From: CAZWZG01 sp964638245
GTDB taxonomy: Bacteria > Pseudomonadota > Alphaproteobacteria > Rhodobacterales > Rhodobacteraceae
Assembly: GCA_964638245.1 (NCBI GenBank)
Contig: CAZWZG010000082.1
Coordinates: 1-13,143, forward strand
Direction of reading: 5' to 3'
DNA: 13,143 bases
Under the pieces are notes generated by a model that saw only the letters and a list, made by a program, of their open reading frames with translations, made no database searches and had not been told where the DNA came from. Shown piece by piece: positions 7,580 to 13,143 of the stretch (positions are counted from its first letter, which is position 1; each line of letters starts with the position of its first letter). Made by a program: the position numbers and the translations under genes.

Positions 7580-7834
7580 GCGTGGCGCACCATGGACGGT
7601 CAGGGGACGCGGAAACGTCGCGACTTTGCCGATGCGATCATGTGGGCGGCCATGGAGAAGGCCGAGGTTGGAGCAACGAAGTACCTGATCTGGGGCGCAA
7701 TCCGTGCGGCGGCATGGCTATCGTGGCCCAAACGCTCGGACCCAAGCGTGCCACCGGATCTATACCTTGATCTCGACGACGCGCTTGTTCAGGGCCAACT
7801 GCCCAAAGACGTGAAGTTGGTTCCAGCCACCTAA
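7580..7834 (+). CDS. DUF1353-like protein, 3' part only
   Basis: The frame emerges from the N gap and reads 84 residues to TAA at 7832-7834. The stretch RRDFADAIMWAAMEKAEVGATKYLI..GAIRAAAWLSW is spaced like the C-terminal part of DUF1353 proteins, where an R..AD.IF..AM segment is followed by a basic R and a W near the end of a helix. The diagnostic upstream HDYLY-type motif would lie in the gap, so the assignment rests on this pattern only. DUF1353 proteins occur in phages and in bacterial chromosomes, and their function is not known to me. The gene ends 37 bases before the lipoprotein gene on the same strand. The truncation is due to the gap, not a mutation that can be seen. Confidence 0.55.
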   Translation, partial: AWRTMDGQGTRKRRDFADAIMWAAMEKAEVGATKYLIWGAIRAAAWLSWPKRSDPSVPPDLYLDLDDALVQGQLPKDVKLVPAT

Positions 7835-7871
7835 TTTCAATCCGCTCTCTGAGGGCGGGCGTATTCCAAAC

Positions 7872-8411
7872 ATGATACGCGCCCTTGCCTTCTTATCCCT
7901 CCTTGTGCTCGCCGGTTGCTCCGGTCGGCCCGAGATCGATGATCCTGTCCTTTCGGATCGCCAGTTGAACCTCGAAGAGTTCTTTGACGGTGAGTTCATC
8001 GCCTATGGCCAGTTTCAGGATGTCTTCGGCACCGTGCGCCGCCGGTTCGAGGTGACGATCGACGGTGACTGGGATGGCGAACGGCTGCGGCTGGTTGAAG
8101 ATTTTGTTTATGAAGACGGGGCGACCGAGCAACGCATCTGGACGCTGACCAAGACTGGGCCTGACGGTTGGGTCGGGACCGCGCCGGGTGTGATTGGTCA
8201 GGCGACAGGGACCGAGAATGGCGACGTTTTCAACTGGACCTACGAGATAGACCTGCCGATCCCTGCCGCAGATGGCACGGTCGACACGCTTCGGGTTAGC
8301 TTTGATGACTGGATGTGGTTGTTGTCCGATGATCGGCTGCTGAACCGCGCTTACGTCTTCCGCTACGGCGTGCAGATCGGCGAAGTCATCATCAGCTTTG
8401 AAAAGCTCTGA
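7872..8411 (+). CDS. DUF3833-family lipoprotein
   Basis: 179 residues. The N-terminus MIRALAFLSLLVLAGC is a lipoprotein signal peptide with lipobox LAGC; Cys16 would be lipidated after cleavage by signal peptidase II. Ser17 is not Asp, so outer-membrane sorting is possible. The mature part has features I associate with DUF3833: LEEFFDGEFIAYGQFQD near residue 33, a WTLTKTGPDGWVGTAPGVIGQATG region in the middle, and a DDWMWLLSDDRLLNRAYVFRYGVQIGEV C-terminus. The fold is probably a beta-rich lipid- or ligand-binding barrel; its role is unknown. It follows the DUF1353-like gene by 37 bases, perhaps co-transcribed. Its TGA abuts the opposite-strand yidD stop, the two together making TGATCA with no spacer. 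Confidence 0.85.
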   Translation: MIRALAFLSLLVLAGCSGRPEIDDPVLSDRQLNLEEFFDGEFIAYGQFQDVFGTVRRRFEVTIDGDWDGERLRLVEDFVYEDGATEQRIWTLTKTGPDGWVGTAPGVIGQATGTENGDVFNWTYEIDLPIPAADGTVDTLRVSFDDWMWLLSDDRLLNRAYVFRYGVQIGEVIISFEKL

Positions 8412-8636
8412 TCATTTTTCAGGGACGTTATCGATTCCCGAACCACCCCATGGATGACAGCGCGCGATGCGCCGGATCGTCAGCCATGTTCCCCGAACAC
8501 CGCCGTGCTTTTCCAACGCTTCCAGCGCATAGGCAGAACAAGTCGGATGATAGCGGCAGCCGTGCCCGACCCAGGGTGAGCCGATCAGCCGATAGGCGCG
8601 GATAGGCAGGGATACGATCCAGGCCAGCGGTGTCAT
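8412..8636 (-). CDS. yidD: Membrane protein insertion efficiency factor YidD
   Basis: 74 residues, the standard size. YidD is a small basic inner-membrane-associated protein that aids membrane-protein insertion with YidC. The hallmark motifs are present: an amphipathic N-terminal helix (LAWIVSLPIRAYRLI), the CRYHPTCSAYALEAL cysteine-containing core (about 27-41), RIARCHPWGGSGIDNVP near the end. Its ATG overlaps the rnpA TGA as ATGA, the usual coupling for this pair. Unusually, yidC is not next: the gene is followed by a convergent lipoprotein gene whose stop touches its own, and yidC lies some 3.5 kb further along. Confidence 0.95.
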   Translation of the reverse strand: MTPLAWIVSLPIRAYRLIGSPWVGHGCRYHPTCSAYALEALEKHGGVRGTWLTIRRIARCHPWGGSGIDNVPEK

Positions 8637-8980
8637 GGACCGCTCCCGTGGATCTTGGCCAGTGCGCGGCGCAGGTCGTCCTGAAGCTGCAAAAAGGGCA
8701 GGGTGGCAGTGGCCTCGTGTCGACCGATCAGGACATAGTCCCAGCCGTCGTGCCCGTGCTCTGGTAGGATGGCGGCTGCGATTTCACGCAACCGGCGTTT
8801 CGCGCGGTTACGGGCGACGGCATTGCCAACTTTCTTGGAACAGGTGAACCCAACGCGCATTGGGACGTTAGGTGTAGATCGCTTTCGTGCCTGAAGGACG
8901 AAACCGGGGGTCGCCGCACGTTTGGCACGCGCTGCTTTCAGAAAATCCGACCGTTGGGTCAGACGCTCGACTGCGATCAG
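8633..8980 (-). CDS. rnpA: Ribonuclease P protein component (start uncertain, possibly CTG)
   Basis: RnpA binds the catalytic RNA of RNase P and helps it recognise precursor tRNA leaders. The conserved start LTQRSDFLKAARAKR, the core VGFTCSKKVGNAVARNRAKRRLRE (split here as VGFTCSKK and the RNR motif ARNRAKRRLRE) and WDYVLIGR are all present, and the frame is open to its TGA at 8633-8635, overlapping yidD by four bases. Reading upstream from LTQRSDF there is no ATG, GTG or TTG until a GTG at 9154, which would enclose all of rpmH and give 173 residues. The next downstream ATG would delete the N-terminal helix. I therefore mark a CTG at 8980, which overlaps the rpmH stop as CTGA and has AAGAAG about 9 bases upstream, giving 115 residues, the family's usual length. 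This start is inference; the gene identity is secure. Confidence 0.85.
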   Translation of the reverse strand: MIAVERLTQRSDFLKAARAKRAATPGFVLQARKRSTPNVPMRVGFTCSKKVGNAVARNRAKRRLREIAAAILPEHGHDGWDYVLIGRHEATATLPFLQLQDDLRRALAKIHGSGP

Positions 8981-9111
8981 GCCGAAAGCTTCTTGCGGCC
9001 GCGCAGACGGCGGGCGTTGAGGATCTTGCGACCAGCTTTGGTGGCCATGCGCGCACGGAACCCGTGACGACGCTTGCGGACAAGGTTCGACGGTTGAAAG
9101 GTCCGTTTCAT
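8977..9111 (-). CDS. rpmH: Large ribosomal subunit protein bL34
   Basis: 44 residues, read directly on the - strand: it begins MKRTFQPSNLVRKRRHGF and continues RARMATKAGRKILNARRLRG to a KKLSA end. This is the complete, almost invariant bL34 sequence and length. The ATG at 9109-9111 is preceded by GGAGAG about 4 bases upstream of the CGCA just before the start, a good ribosome site. It is the first gene of the rpmH-rnpA-yidD cluster, with a promoter some 60-90 bases upstream. Its TGA overlaps a CTG in the rnpA frame. It was too short for an automatic long-ORF list but is one of the surest genes here. Confidence 0.98.
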   Translation of the reverse strand: MKRTFQPSNLVRKRRHGFRARMATKAGRKILNARRLRGRKKLSA

Positions 9112-9460
9112 TGCGCTCTCCAGAACATCTTTTGTGGGCGCGACTCGTGTGCACCCGGTGTTTCGAAGGCCGTCATTTACGGGCTTGTCGAATACCTGTC
9201 AACGGGCCGGGACGCGGAAATTTGCACCTTTGCGCAACCTTTTCGACCCGCGTTTGTGCCGCTTGTCGCGGCTCTTGTGACGAATATTTCACGCCTCGCA
9301 CCCTCAAATCGCGAATTGTTACAGTCCGTGAGGTCGATTCCCTAGGCACATCATGACTTCTGTCACCCGATATCAAGCGGGCGTGAGGTCCCCTCGTGAT
9401 CCGCGACAGACCCCCGATGTCTATGGCAACAGAATGGACATGAATGACGAGGAAAGACCG
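9112..9460. other. Divergent intergenic region between rpmH and the VTT-oxidoreductase-kinase operon
   Basis: This stretch of about 350 bases holds the rpmH leader and promoter on the left half and the unlocated promoter of the VTT operon on the right half. I see an 8-base palindrome TTGCGCAA (9230-9237), a small GCCGC/GCGGC hairpin (9258-9272) and an imperfect GTGA/TCAC pair around AATATT (9277-9292), any of which could bind a regulator. No convincing -35/-10 pair faces the VTT gene. An in-frame ATG at 9353 would extend the VTT protein into this region, but the added residues are hydrophilic and unlike the family. Confidence 0.6.
9174..9202 (-). promoter_or_regulatory. Predicted sigma70-type promoter of rpmH-rnpA-yidD
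   Basis: On the - strand a perfect -35 TTGACA (9202 to 9197) is followed, after exactly 17 bases, by TAAATG (9179 to 9174), a weak -10. Transcription would begin near 9167 and leave a leader of about 56 bases before rpmH. The consensus -35, ideal spacing and position ahead of a highly expressed ribosomal gene support it; the poor -10 keeps confidence moderate. An 8-base palindrome TTGCGCAA (9230-9237) lies about 30 bases upstream. Confidence 0.55.
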
Positions 9461-10195
9461 ATGAGTGATGTAATGAACGAAACGCCCAAGGGTGGCGGTT
9501 GGGCCAAGCGCCTGCCGTTGATCGCGATCCTGGTGGCGGCAGCCGTTGGAGCCTTCACATTGAAGGACTTCCTGACGTTCGACACGCTTGCGGCCAACCG
9601 CGAGGCGCTGATTGCCTTTCGCGATAACAATTATGTCCTCACGGTTTTGGCCTTCATGGCGATCTACATCGTTATAGTTGCGTTCTCCCTGCCGGGCGCC
9701 ACGATTGCAACGCTGACAGGCGGGTTCCTGTTCGCAACTTTCCCTGGGGCGCTCTTCAACGTGCTTGCAGCGACCATCGGCGCGACGATCATTTTCATCG
9801 CGGCCCGCGCTGGTCTGGGAGAGCAGCTGTCCAAGAAAATGGACAGCTCGGACGGGGCGGTCAAAAAGATCAAAACCGCTATCGACGACAACCAATGGGA
9901 AGCACTTTTCCTGATCCGCCTTGTCCCAGCTGTACCCTTCTTTGTGGCAAACCTTGTGCCCGCTCTAGTAGGCGTGAAGCTCAGCCGCTTTGTGATCACC
10001 ACCTTCCTCGGCATCATTCCGGGCGGCGTGGTCTATACGTCGGTGGGCGCTGGGCTTGGCGAGGTGTTTGAACGCGGTGAGACGCCGAACCTCGGCATCA
10101 TCTTTGAACCCCAAATCCTTCTTCCGATCCTTGGACTGGCTGCTCTGGCCGTGCTCCCGATCATCATCAAAGCCCTGCGCGGCAAAAAGGTCTAA
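9461..10195 (+). CDS. TVP38/TMEM64 (VTT-domain, DedA-like) membrane protein
   Basis: 244 residues with about five or six hydrophobic segments: roughly 17-33, 60-79, 85-115, 148-170, 176-200 and 218-237. The VTT signature appears as LPGATIATLTGGFLF (77-91), GALFNVLAATIGA (96-108) and the FLIRLVPAVPFF re-entrant motif (150-161), then GIIPGGVVYTSVGAGLG (184-200). Relatives act in lipid or small-molecule transport across inner membranes; the substrate here is not known. I chose ATG 9461 because GAGGAAAG lies 5-6 bases upstream and the membrane part begins soon after; longer starts back to 9353 add a hydrophilic tail without a ribosome site. The next gene starts 5 bases after its TAA. Pairing of VTT proteins with a MerA/Lpd-like oxidoreductase, sometimes fused, is a known recurring neighbourhood, so the two probably work together. 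Confidence 0.9.
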   Translation: MSDVMNETPKGGGWAKRLPLIAILVAAAVGAFTLKDFLTFDTLAANREALIAFRDNNYVLTVLAFMAIYIVIVAFSLPGATIATLTGGFLFATFPGALFNVLAATIGATIIFIAARAGLGEQLSKKMDSSDGAVKKIKTAIDDNQWEALFLIRLVPAVPFFVANLVPALVGVKLSRFVITTFLGIIPGGVVYTSVGAGLGEVFERGETPNLGIIFEPQILLPILGLAALAVLPIIIKALRGKKV

Positions 10196-10200
10196 AGAAC

Positions 10201-11616
10201 ATGGAACGCATCAAGACAGACGTCTGTGTCATCGGCGCAGGCTCAGGAGGCTTGTCCTTCGCAGCCGGTGCATCGCAAATGGGGGCCAACGTGGTCCTTC
10301 TGGAAGGCCACAAGATGGGCGGCGATTGCCTGAATTTCGGCTGTGTTCCGTCCAAGGCCCTTCTGGCAGCGGGCAAACAGGCCCACGCCATGACCACGGG
10401 CGAGACATACGGCGTAACGCCGGTGATGCCTGAGGTCAGCTATGCCGCCGCGAAGGACCACGTGCACAACGTAATCGGCACGATCGAGCCCCATGACAGC
10501 CAGGAACGGTTCGAAGGCTTTGGCGTCAAGGTCATCCGCGAGTTTGGCAAGTTTATCTCGAAGACCGAAGTCCAGGCTGGCGATACGATCATCGAGGCAC
10601 GTCGCTTTGTGATAGCCACCGGCTCGCGCCCGTTTGTGCCGCCAATCCCGGGCGTGGACGAGGTGCCATACTACACCAACGAGAACATCTTCGATCTGCG
10701 CGAGCAGCCTGAGCACCTTATCATCATCGGCGGTGGGCCCATCGGCATGGAGATGGCGCAGGCGCATCAGCGGCTGGGGACCAAAGTCACCGTGCTCGAA
10801 GGCATGAAGGCGCTGGGCAAGGACGATCCTGAGATGGCCGCCATTGTGTTGGAGAAGATGCGCGGTGAAGGTGTCGACATCCGCGAAGGCTCTGCGGTGA
10901 GCAAGATCTCCGGGTCGGCGGGCAACATCACCGTTGAAACCGAAGATGGCAATTCCGTCACTGGCACGCACCTGCTCATGGCTGTGGGTCGAAAGGCGAA
11001 TATCGAAACTCTCGATCTCGACAAAGCGGGCATCAAGTATGACCGCGCCGTAAAAGTCGACGCCAGCCTGCGCACTGCGAACAAGAAGGTTTATGCCATT
11101 GGCGACGTCGCGGGCGGCCTCCAGTTCACCCATGTGGCGGGCTACCATGCGGGTGTGATCATTCGGTCCATTTTGCTGGGCCTGCCAGCCAAGGAGCGCA
11201 CGGATCATATCCCTTGGGTCACCTACACGGATCCCGAGATGGCACAGATCGGTTTGACCGAAGAGCAGGCCAAGAAGAAATACGGTGCGCAGCTGGATGT
11301 AGCGCGGTTCGATTTCTCGGGCTCCGACAGGGCGATTGCCGAAGGCAAAACCACCGGCATGATCAAGGTCATGGTCGTCAAAGGCCGTCCGGTGGGCGCG
11401 TCGATTGTCGGCACGCAAGCTGGCGAATTGATCTCGGTCTGGGCCCTCGCGATTGCGTCGAAACTCAAGATGTCGGCGATTTCCGGCATGGTCGCGCCCT
11501 ATCCGACGCTGTCGGAGATCAACAAGAGGGCGGCGGGGGCCTATTTCTCGCCCAAACTCTTTGATAACCCTACAGTGAAGCGCGTGGTGCGCTTCGTGCA
11601 GCGCTGGATCCCTTAA
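10201..11616 (+). CDS. Pyridine nucleotide-disulfide oxidoreductase, MerA/Lpd-like, lacking the HPT histidine
   Basis: 471 residues, two-nucleotide-fold flavoenzyme. FAD site IGAGSGG (11-17); redox-active disulfide GGDCLNFGCVPSK with C43 and C48; NAD(P) fold IIIGGGPIGMEMAQA (174-188) with E200 after the second strand, which favours NADH over NADPH; FAD contact YAIGDVAGG (298-306); dimerisation domain from about 335. In lipoamide dehydrogenases and glutathione reductases a HPTxxE motif gives the catalytic His-Glu pair; here it reads APYPTLSE, so Tyr434 replaces His while Glu439 remains. MerA also has Tyr at this place, but MerA's C-terminal cysteine pair and N-terminal metal domain are absent: this protein ends RFVQRWIP. 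It is therefore neither a true Lpd nor a proven mercuric reductase. It sits 5 bases behind the VTT gene and 17-26 before the kinase. The electron acceptor is unknown. Confidence 0.9.
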   Translation: MERIKTDVCVIGAGSGGLSFAAGASQMGANVVLLEGHKMGGDCLNFGCVPSKALLAAGKQAHAMTTGETYGVTPVMPEVSYAAAKDHVHNVIGTIEPHDSQERFEGFGVKVIREFGKFISKTEVQAGDTIIEARRFVIATGSRPFVPPIPGVDEVPYYTNENIFDLREQPEHLIIIGGGPIGMEMAQAHQRLGTKVTVLEGMKALGKDDPEMAAIVLEKMRGEGVDIREGSAVSKISGSAGNITVETEDGNSVTGTHLLMAVGRKANIETLDLDKAGIKYDRAVKVDASLRTANKKVYAIGDVAGGLQFTHVAGYHAGVIIRSILLGLPAKERTDHIPWVTYTDPEMAQIGLTEEQAKKKYGAQLDVARFDFSGSDRAIAEGKTTGMIKVMVVKGRPVGASIVGTQAGELISVWALAIASKLKMSAISGMVAPYPTLSEINKRAAGAYFSPKLFDNPTVKRVVRFVQRWIP

Positions 11617-11642
11617 GAGATCTGCTGGGAGGAATGAGAGCC

Positions 11643-13040
11643 GTGAACACCCTTTCAGGACGCTTTTTGATCCTGACGATCGTGTTCGTCATGCTGGCGG
11701 AGGTCTTCATCTTCGTCCCCTCCATTGCGCGGTTTCGCGAAGACTACATGCTGGCCCGATTGGAGCGGGCACAGATCGCGTCGCTGGCCTTATTGGCCAA
11801 CGACATGATCGAAGAAGAGCTTGAAGACGAGCTTTTGGAAAATGCCGGGGTCTTCAACGTGGTCCTGCGCCGCGATGAAGTACGCCAGCTGATGCTTGAC
11901 AGCCCGATGCCATCGCCGATCGCGGCGACCTACGATCTGCGGGATCCGGGCGCGTTCGAACTGATCGGGGATGCATTGTCCCGGCTTGTGAACCCAACGC
12001 CACAGGTGGTGCGCGTGATCGGCAACCCCGTGCGTGAAGCGGGCCTCTTGATCGAAGTCACGATGGAAACCGAACCGCTCAGGGCCGCGATGCTCGACTA
12101 CGGGGTACGGATCCTGATCCTGTCGGCGGTCATTTCGATCTTCACGGCGGCGCTCTTGTTCCTTGCGGTGAGAAGTTTTCTTGTACGGCCAATCAAGGGG
12201 GTCGTCGGGGCGATGAAAAGTTACTCCGAGGCACCTGATGACGCCCGTCGGATCATCAAGCCCTCCGCAGGCGTACTGGAGTTGCGCGAGGCCGAAGAGG
12301 CGCTGGAAGGGCTGCAGACCGAACTGACGAGCTTTATCCGCCAGAAAGAGCGTTTGGCAGGCGTGGGCGGGGCCGTCGCAAAGGTCAGTCATGACCTGCG
12401 CAACATCCTGATGACGGCGCAGCTCTTTGCCGACCGGCTTGAGATGTCGGGCGATCCCACAGTCAAAAAAATGGCACCCAAGCTGGTCAACTCAATCAGC
12501 CGCGCAGTGCACCTGTGTGAATCAACACTTGCCTTCGGACGCGCCGAAGAGCCTTCTCCGGTGCTTGATCGCGTGCGTCTGAACGGTCTGGTCGATGACG
12601 TCATTGAAAGCGAAGCACTGGCCTCTGATCCTAACATGGTCACGTTTTCGGCCGATGTGCCCCCGGGCCTGTTGGTTCGAGCCGATCAGGAACAACTGTT
12701 CCGGGTTTTGACAAACCTGATCCGAAACGCGCGTCAGGCAATCGAGGCAACAGCGCAACCCGGGCAAGTCACGCTGGGCGCGGGTGAAGACGACAACGTT
12801 TGGTGGATTACGGTGACGGATACAGGCCCCGGTTTGCCCGAAAAGGCGCAGGAGCACCTCTTTACGCCGTTTCAGGGCGCGTCGCGCAAAGGTGGTACGG
12901 GCCTTGGTTTGGCGATCGCATCCGAGTTAGTGCGCGGCCACGGTGGGCGCCTGGACCTGACGGGGACGGGACCTGAGGGGACATGCTTCAAGATCGTGTT
13001 GCCCAAGACCGTTGGCGAACTCGACACGGCTGCCGAATAA
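11643..13040 (+). CDS. Orphan membrane sensor histidine kinase
   Basis: 465 residues from GTG 11643. Two membrane segments (about 6-25 and 154-177) flank an extracytoplasmic domain of about 125 residues with no recognised fold. A HAMP-like linker (about 178-233) leads to the phosphorylated His250 in VSHDLRNILM, where Ile replaces the usual proline after HDLRN. The ATPase domain has N-box NLIRNARQAI (358-367), G1 DTGPGLP (393-399), F-box LFTPF and G2 GGTGLGLAIA. An ATG at 11634 is in frame, but the GGGAGG ribosome site (11627-11632) lies only about one base before it and about 10 bases before the GTG, so I prefer GTG. It closely follows the oxidoreductase gene, suggesting it senses or controls something tied to that redox/membrane pair. 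No response regulator follows; the next gene is a tRNA. Confidence 0.9.
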   Translation: MNTLSGRFLILTIVFVMLAEVFIFVPSIARFREDYMLARLERAQIASLALLANDMIEEELEDELLENAGVFNVVLRRDEVRQLMLDSPMPSPIAATYDLRDPGAFELIGDALSRLVNPTPQVVRVIGNPVREAGLLIEVTMETEPLRAAMLDYGVRILILSAVISIFTAALLFLAVRSFLVRPIKGVVGAMKSYSEAPDDARRIIKPSAGVLELREAEEALEGLQTELTSFIRQKERLAGVGGAVAKVSHDLRNILMTAQLFADRLEMSGDPTVKKMAPKLVNSISRAVHLCESTLAFGRAEEPSPVLDRVRLNGLVDDVIESEALASDPNMVTFSADVPPGLLVRADQEQLFRVLTNLIRNARQAIEATAQPGQVTLGAGEDDNVWWITVTDTGPGLPEKAQEHLFTPFQGASRKGGTGLGLAIASELVRGHGGRLDLTGTGPEGTCFKIVLPKTVGELDTAAE

Positions 13041-13070
13041 TCGCCCTTGCAAAGGCCGCAAACGGGCGAT
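13040..13070. terminator. Hairpin after the kinase gene
   Basis: ATCGCCC at 13040-13046 pairs with GGGCGAT at 13064-13070, and the enclosed TTGC (13047-13050) pairs with GCAA (13058-13061), leaving a two-base AC bulge and a 7-base loop: about 11 pairs in all. It starts at the last base of the kinase stop codon. There is no U-tract after it, only ACATCCCCC, so it is either a weak or Rho-assisted terminator or an RNA-end stabiliser. It overlaps the proposed tRNA promoter. Confidence 0.45.
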
Positions 13071-13075
13071 ACATC
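13047..13075 (+). promoter_or_regulatory. Possible promoter of the tRNA-Arg gene
   Basis: TTGCAA (13047-13052), 17 bases, then TACATC (13070-13075). Transcription would start around 13082, a few bases before the tRNA, as is usual for alphaproteobacterial tRNA genes. The match is 4 of 6 and 3 of 6 to consensus, so this is tentative. It lies within the hairpin behind the kinase gene. Confidence 0.35.
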
Positions 13076-13088
13076 CCCCAAGTCTCGC

Positions 13089-13143
13089 GCGCTGGTAGCT
13101 CAGCTGGATAGAGTACTTGACTACGAATCAAGGGGTCGGGGGT
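13089..13143 (+). tRNA. tRNA-Arg (anticodon ACG), truncated by the window edge
   Basis: The acceptor arm begins GCGCTGG (13089-13095), then TA, D-stem GCTC and GAGT around loop AGCTGGATA, anticodon stem CTTGA/TCAAG (13116-13120, 13128-13132) and loop CTACGAA with anticodon ACG at 13123-13125. The variable loop and the start of the T-arm (GGGGGT) reach the edge; the T-loop and 3' acceptor strand are outside. ACG is the wobble-inosine tRNA reading CGU, CGC and CGA; A34 would be edited by TadA. Confidence 0.93.

Noticed and set aside
7580..7834. Prophage remnant because DUF1353 occurs in phages
   Set aside because: No other phage gene, integrase or attachment repeat is visible; DUF1353 genes also occur in ordinary chromosomes.
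9277..9292. GTGA...TCAC around AATATT as a regulator operator
   Set aside because: The symmetry is imperfect and the centre does not coincide with the arms; no second copy.
9353..9460. 36-residue N-terminal extension of the VTT protein from the ATG at 9353
   Set aside because: No ribosome site near 9353, hydrophilic sequence unlike the family, while ATG 9461 has GAGGAAAG at the right distance.
10243..11418. 391-codon open frame on - opposite the flavoenzyme
   Set aside because: Shadow of the oxidoreductase gene; His/Arg/Ala-rich translation with no recognisable domain.
10201..11616. Naming the flavoenzyme mercuric reductase (merA) or lpd
   Set aside because: No C-terminal cysteine pair or metal-binding N-domain for MerA, and no HPT histidine for Lpd.

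Overview
The window looks like a chromosomal segment of an alphaproteobacterium, most probably of the Rhodobacteraceae/Roseobacter group. This is inferred from the GC-rich coding sequence, a BztD-type amino-acid ABC ATPase, the style of the YidC/EngB/ArgB cluster and many ATGA-type gene overlaps. It is mostly housekeeping. I see no insertion sequence, phage module, CRISPR array or defence island. The scaffold carries an exactly 100-base run of N (7480-7579), so it is a draft or metagenome assembly, and gene order across that point is not proven.

Layout: (1) 1-239, + strand: 3' end of a polar amino-acid ABC transporter ATPase, overlapping tail-to-tail with the next cluster. (2) 236-7446, all on the - strand and read right to left: ttcA (tRNA 2-thiocytidine synthesis), a membrane-anchored degenerate-GGDEF/EAL protein (c-di-GMP phosphodiesterase type), yidC (membrane insertase), engB/ysxC (ribosome-assembly GTPase), argB (acetylglutamate kinase), a dicluster 4Fe-4S protein and a SixA-type histidine phosphatase. 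From yidC to sixA the genes are tightly packed with 4-base overlaps, apart from a 59-base gap before argB. (3) 7480-8411: the N gap, then a 5'-truncated DUF1353-like gene and a DUF3833-type lipoprotein, both on +. (4) 8412-9111, - strand: the conserved rpmH-rnpA-yidD cluster, with a recognisable promoter upstream. (5) 9461-13040, + strand: a probable operon of a TVP38/VTT (DedA-like) membrane protein, a pyridine-nucleotide disulfide oxidoreductase with a redox CX4C but no HPT-type catalytic histidine, and an orphan membrane histidine kinase. (6) 13089 to the edge: a truncated tRNA-Arg(ACG).

Functionally, rpmH, rnpA, yidD, yidC and engB serve ribosome and tRNA maturation and membrane-protein biogenesis. 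They are normally closer together; here yidD and yidC are separated by about 3.5 kb containing ttcA, the EAL protein and two unrelated + strand genes. The least understood part is the VTT-oxidoreductase-kinase operon. The most unusual gene-structure detail is rnpA, which has no ATG, GTG or TTG start at the expected place and may begin at a CTG overlapping the rpmH stop.
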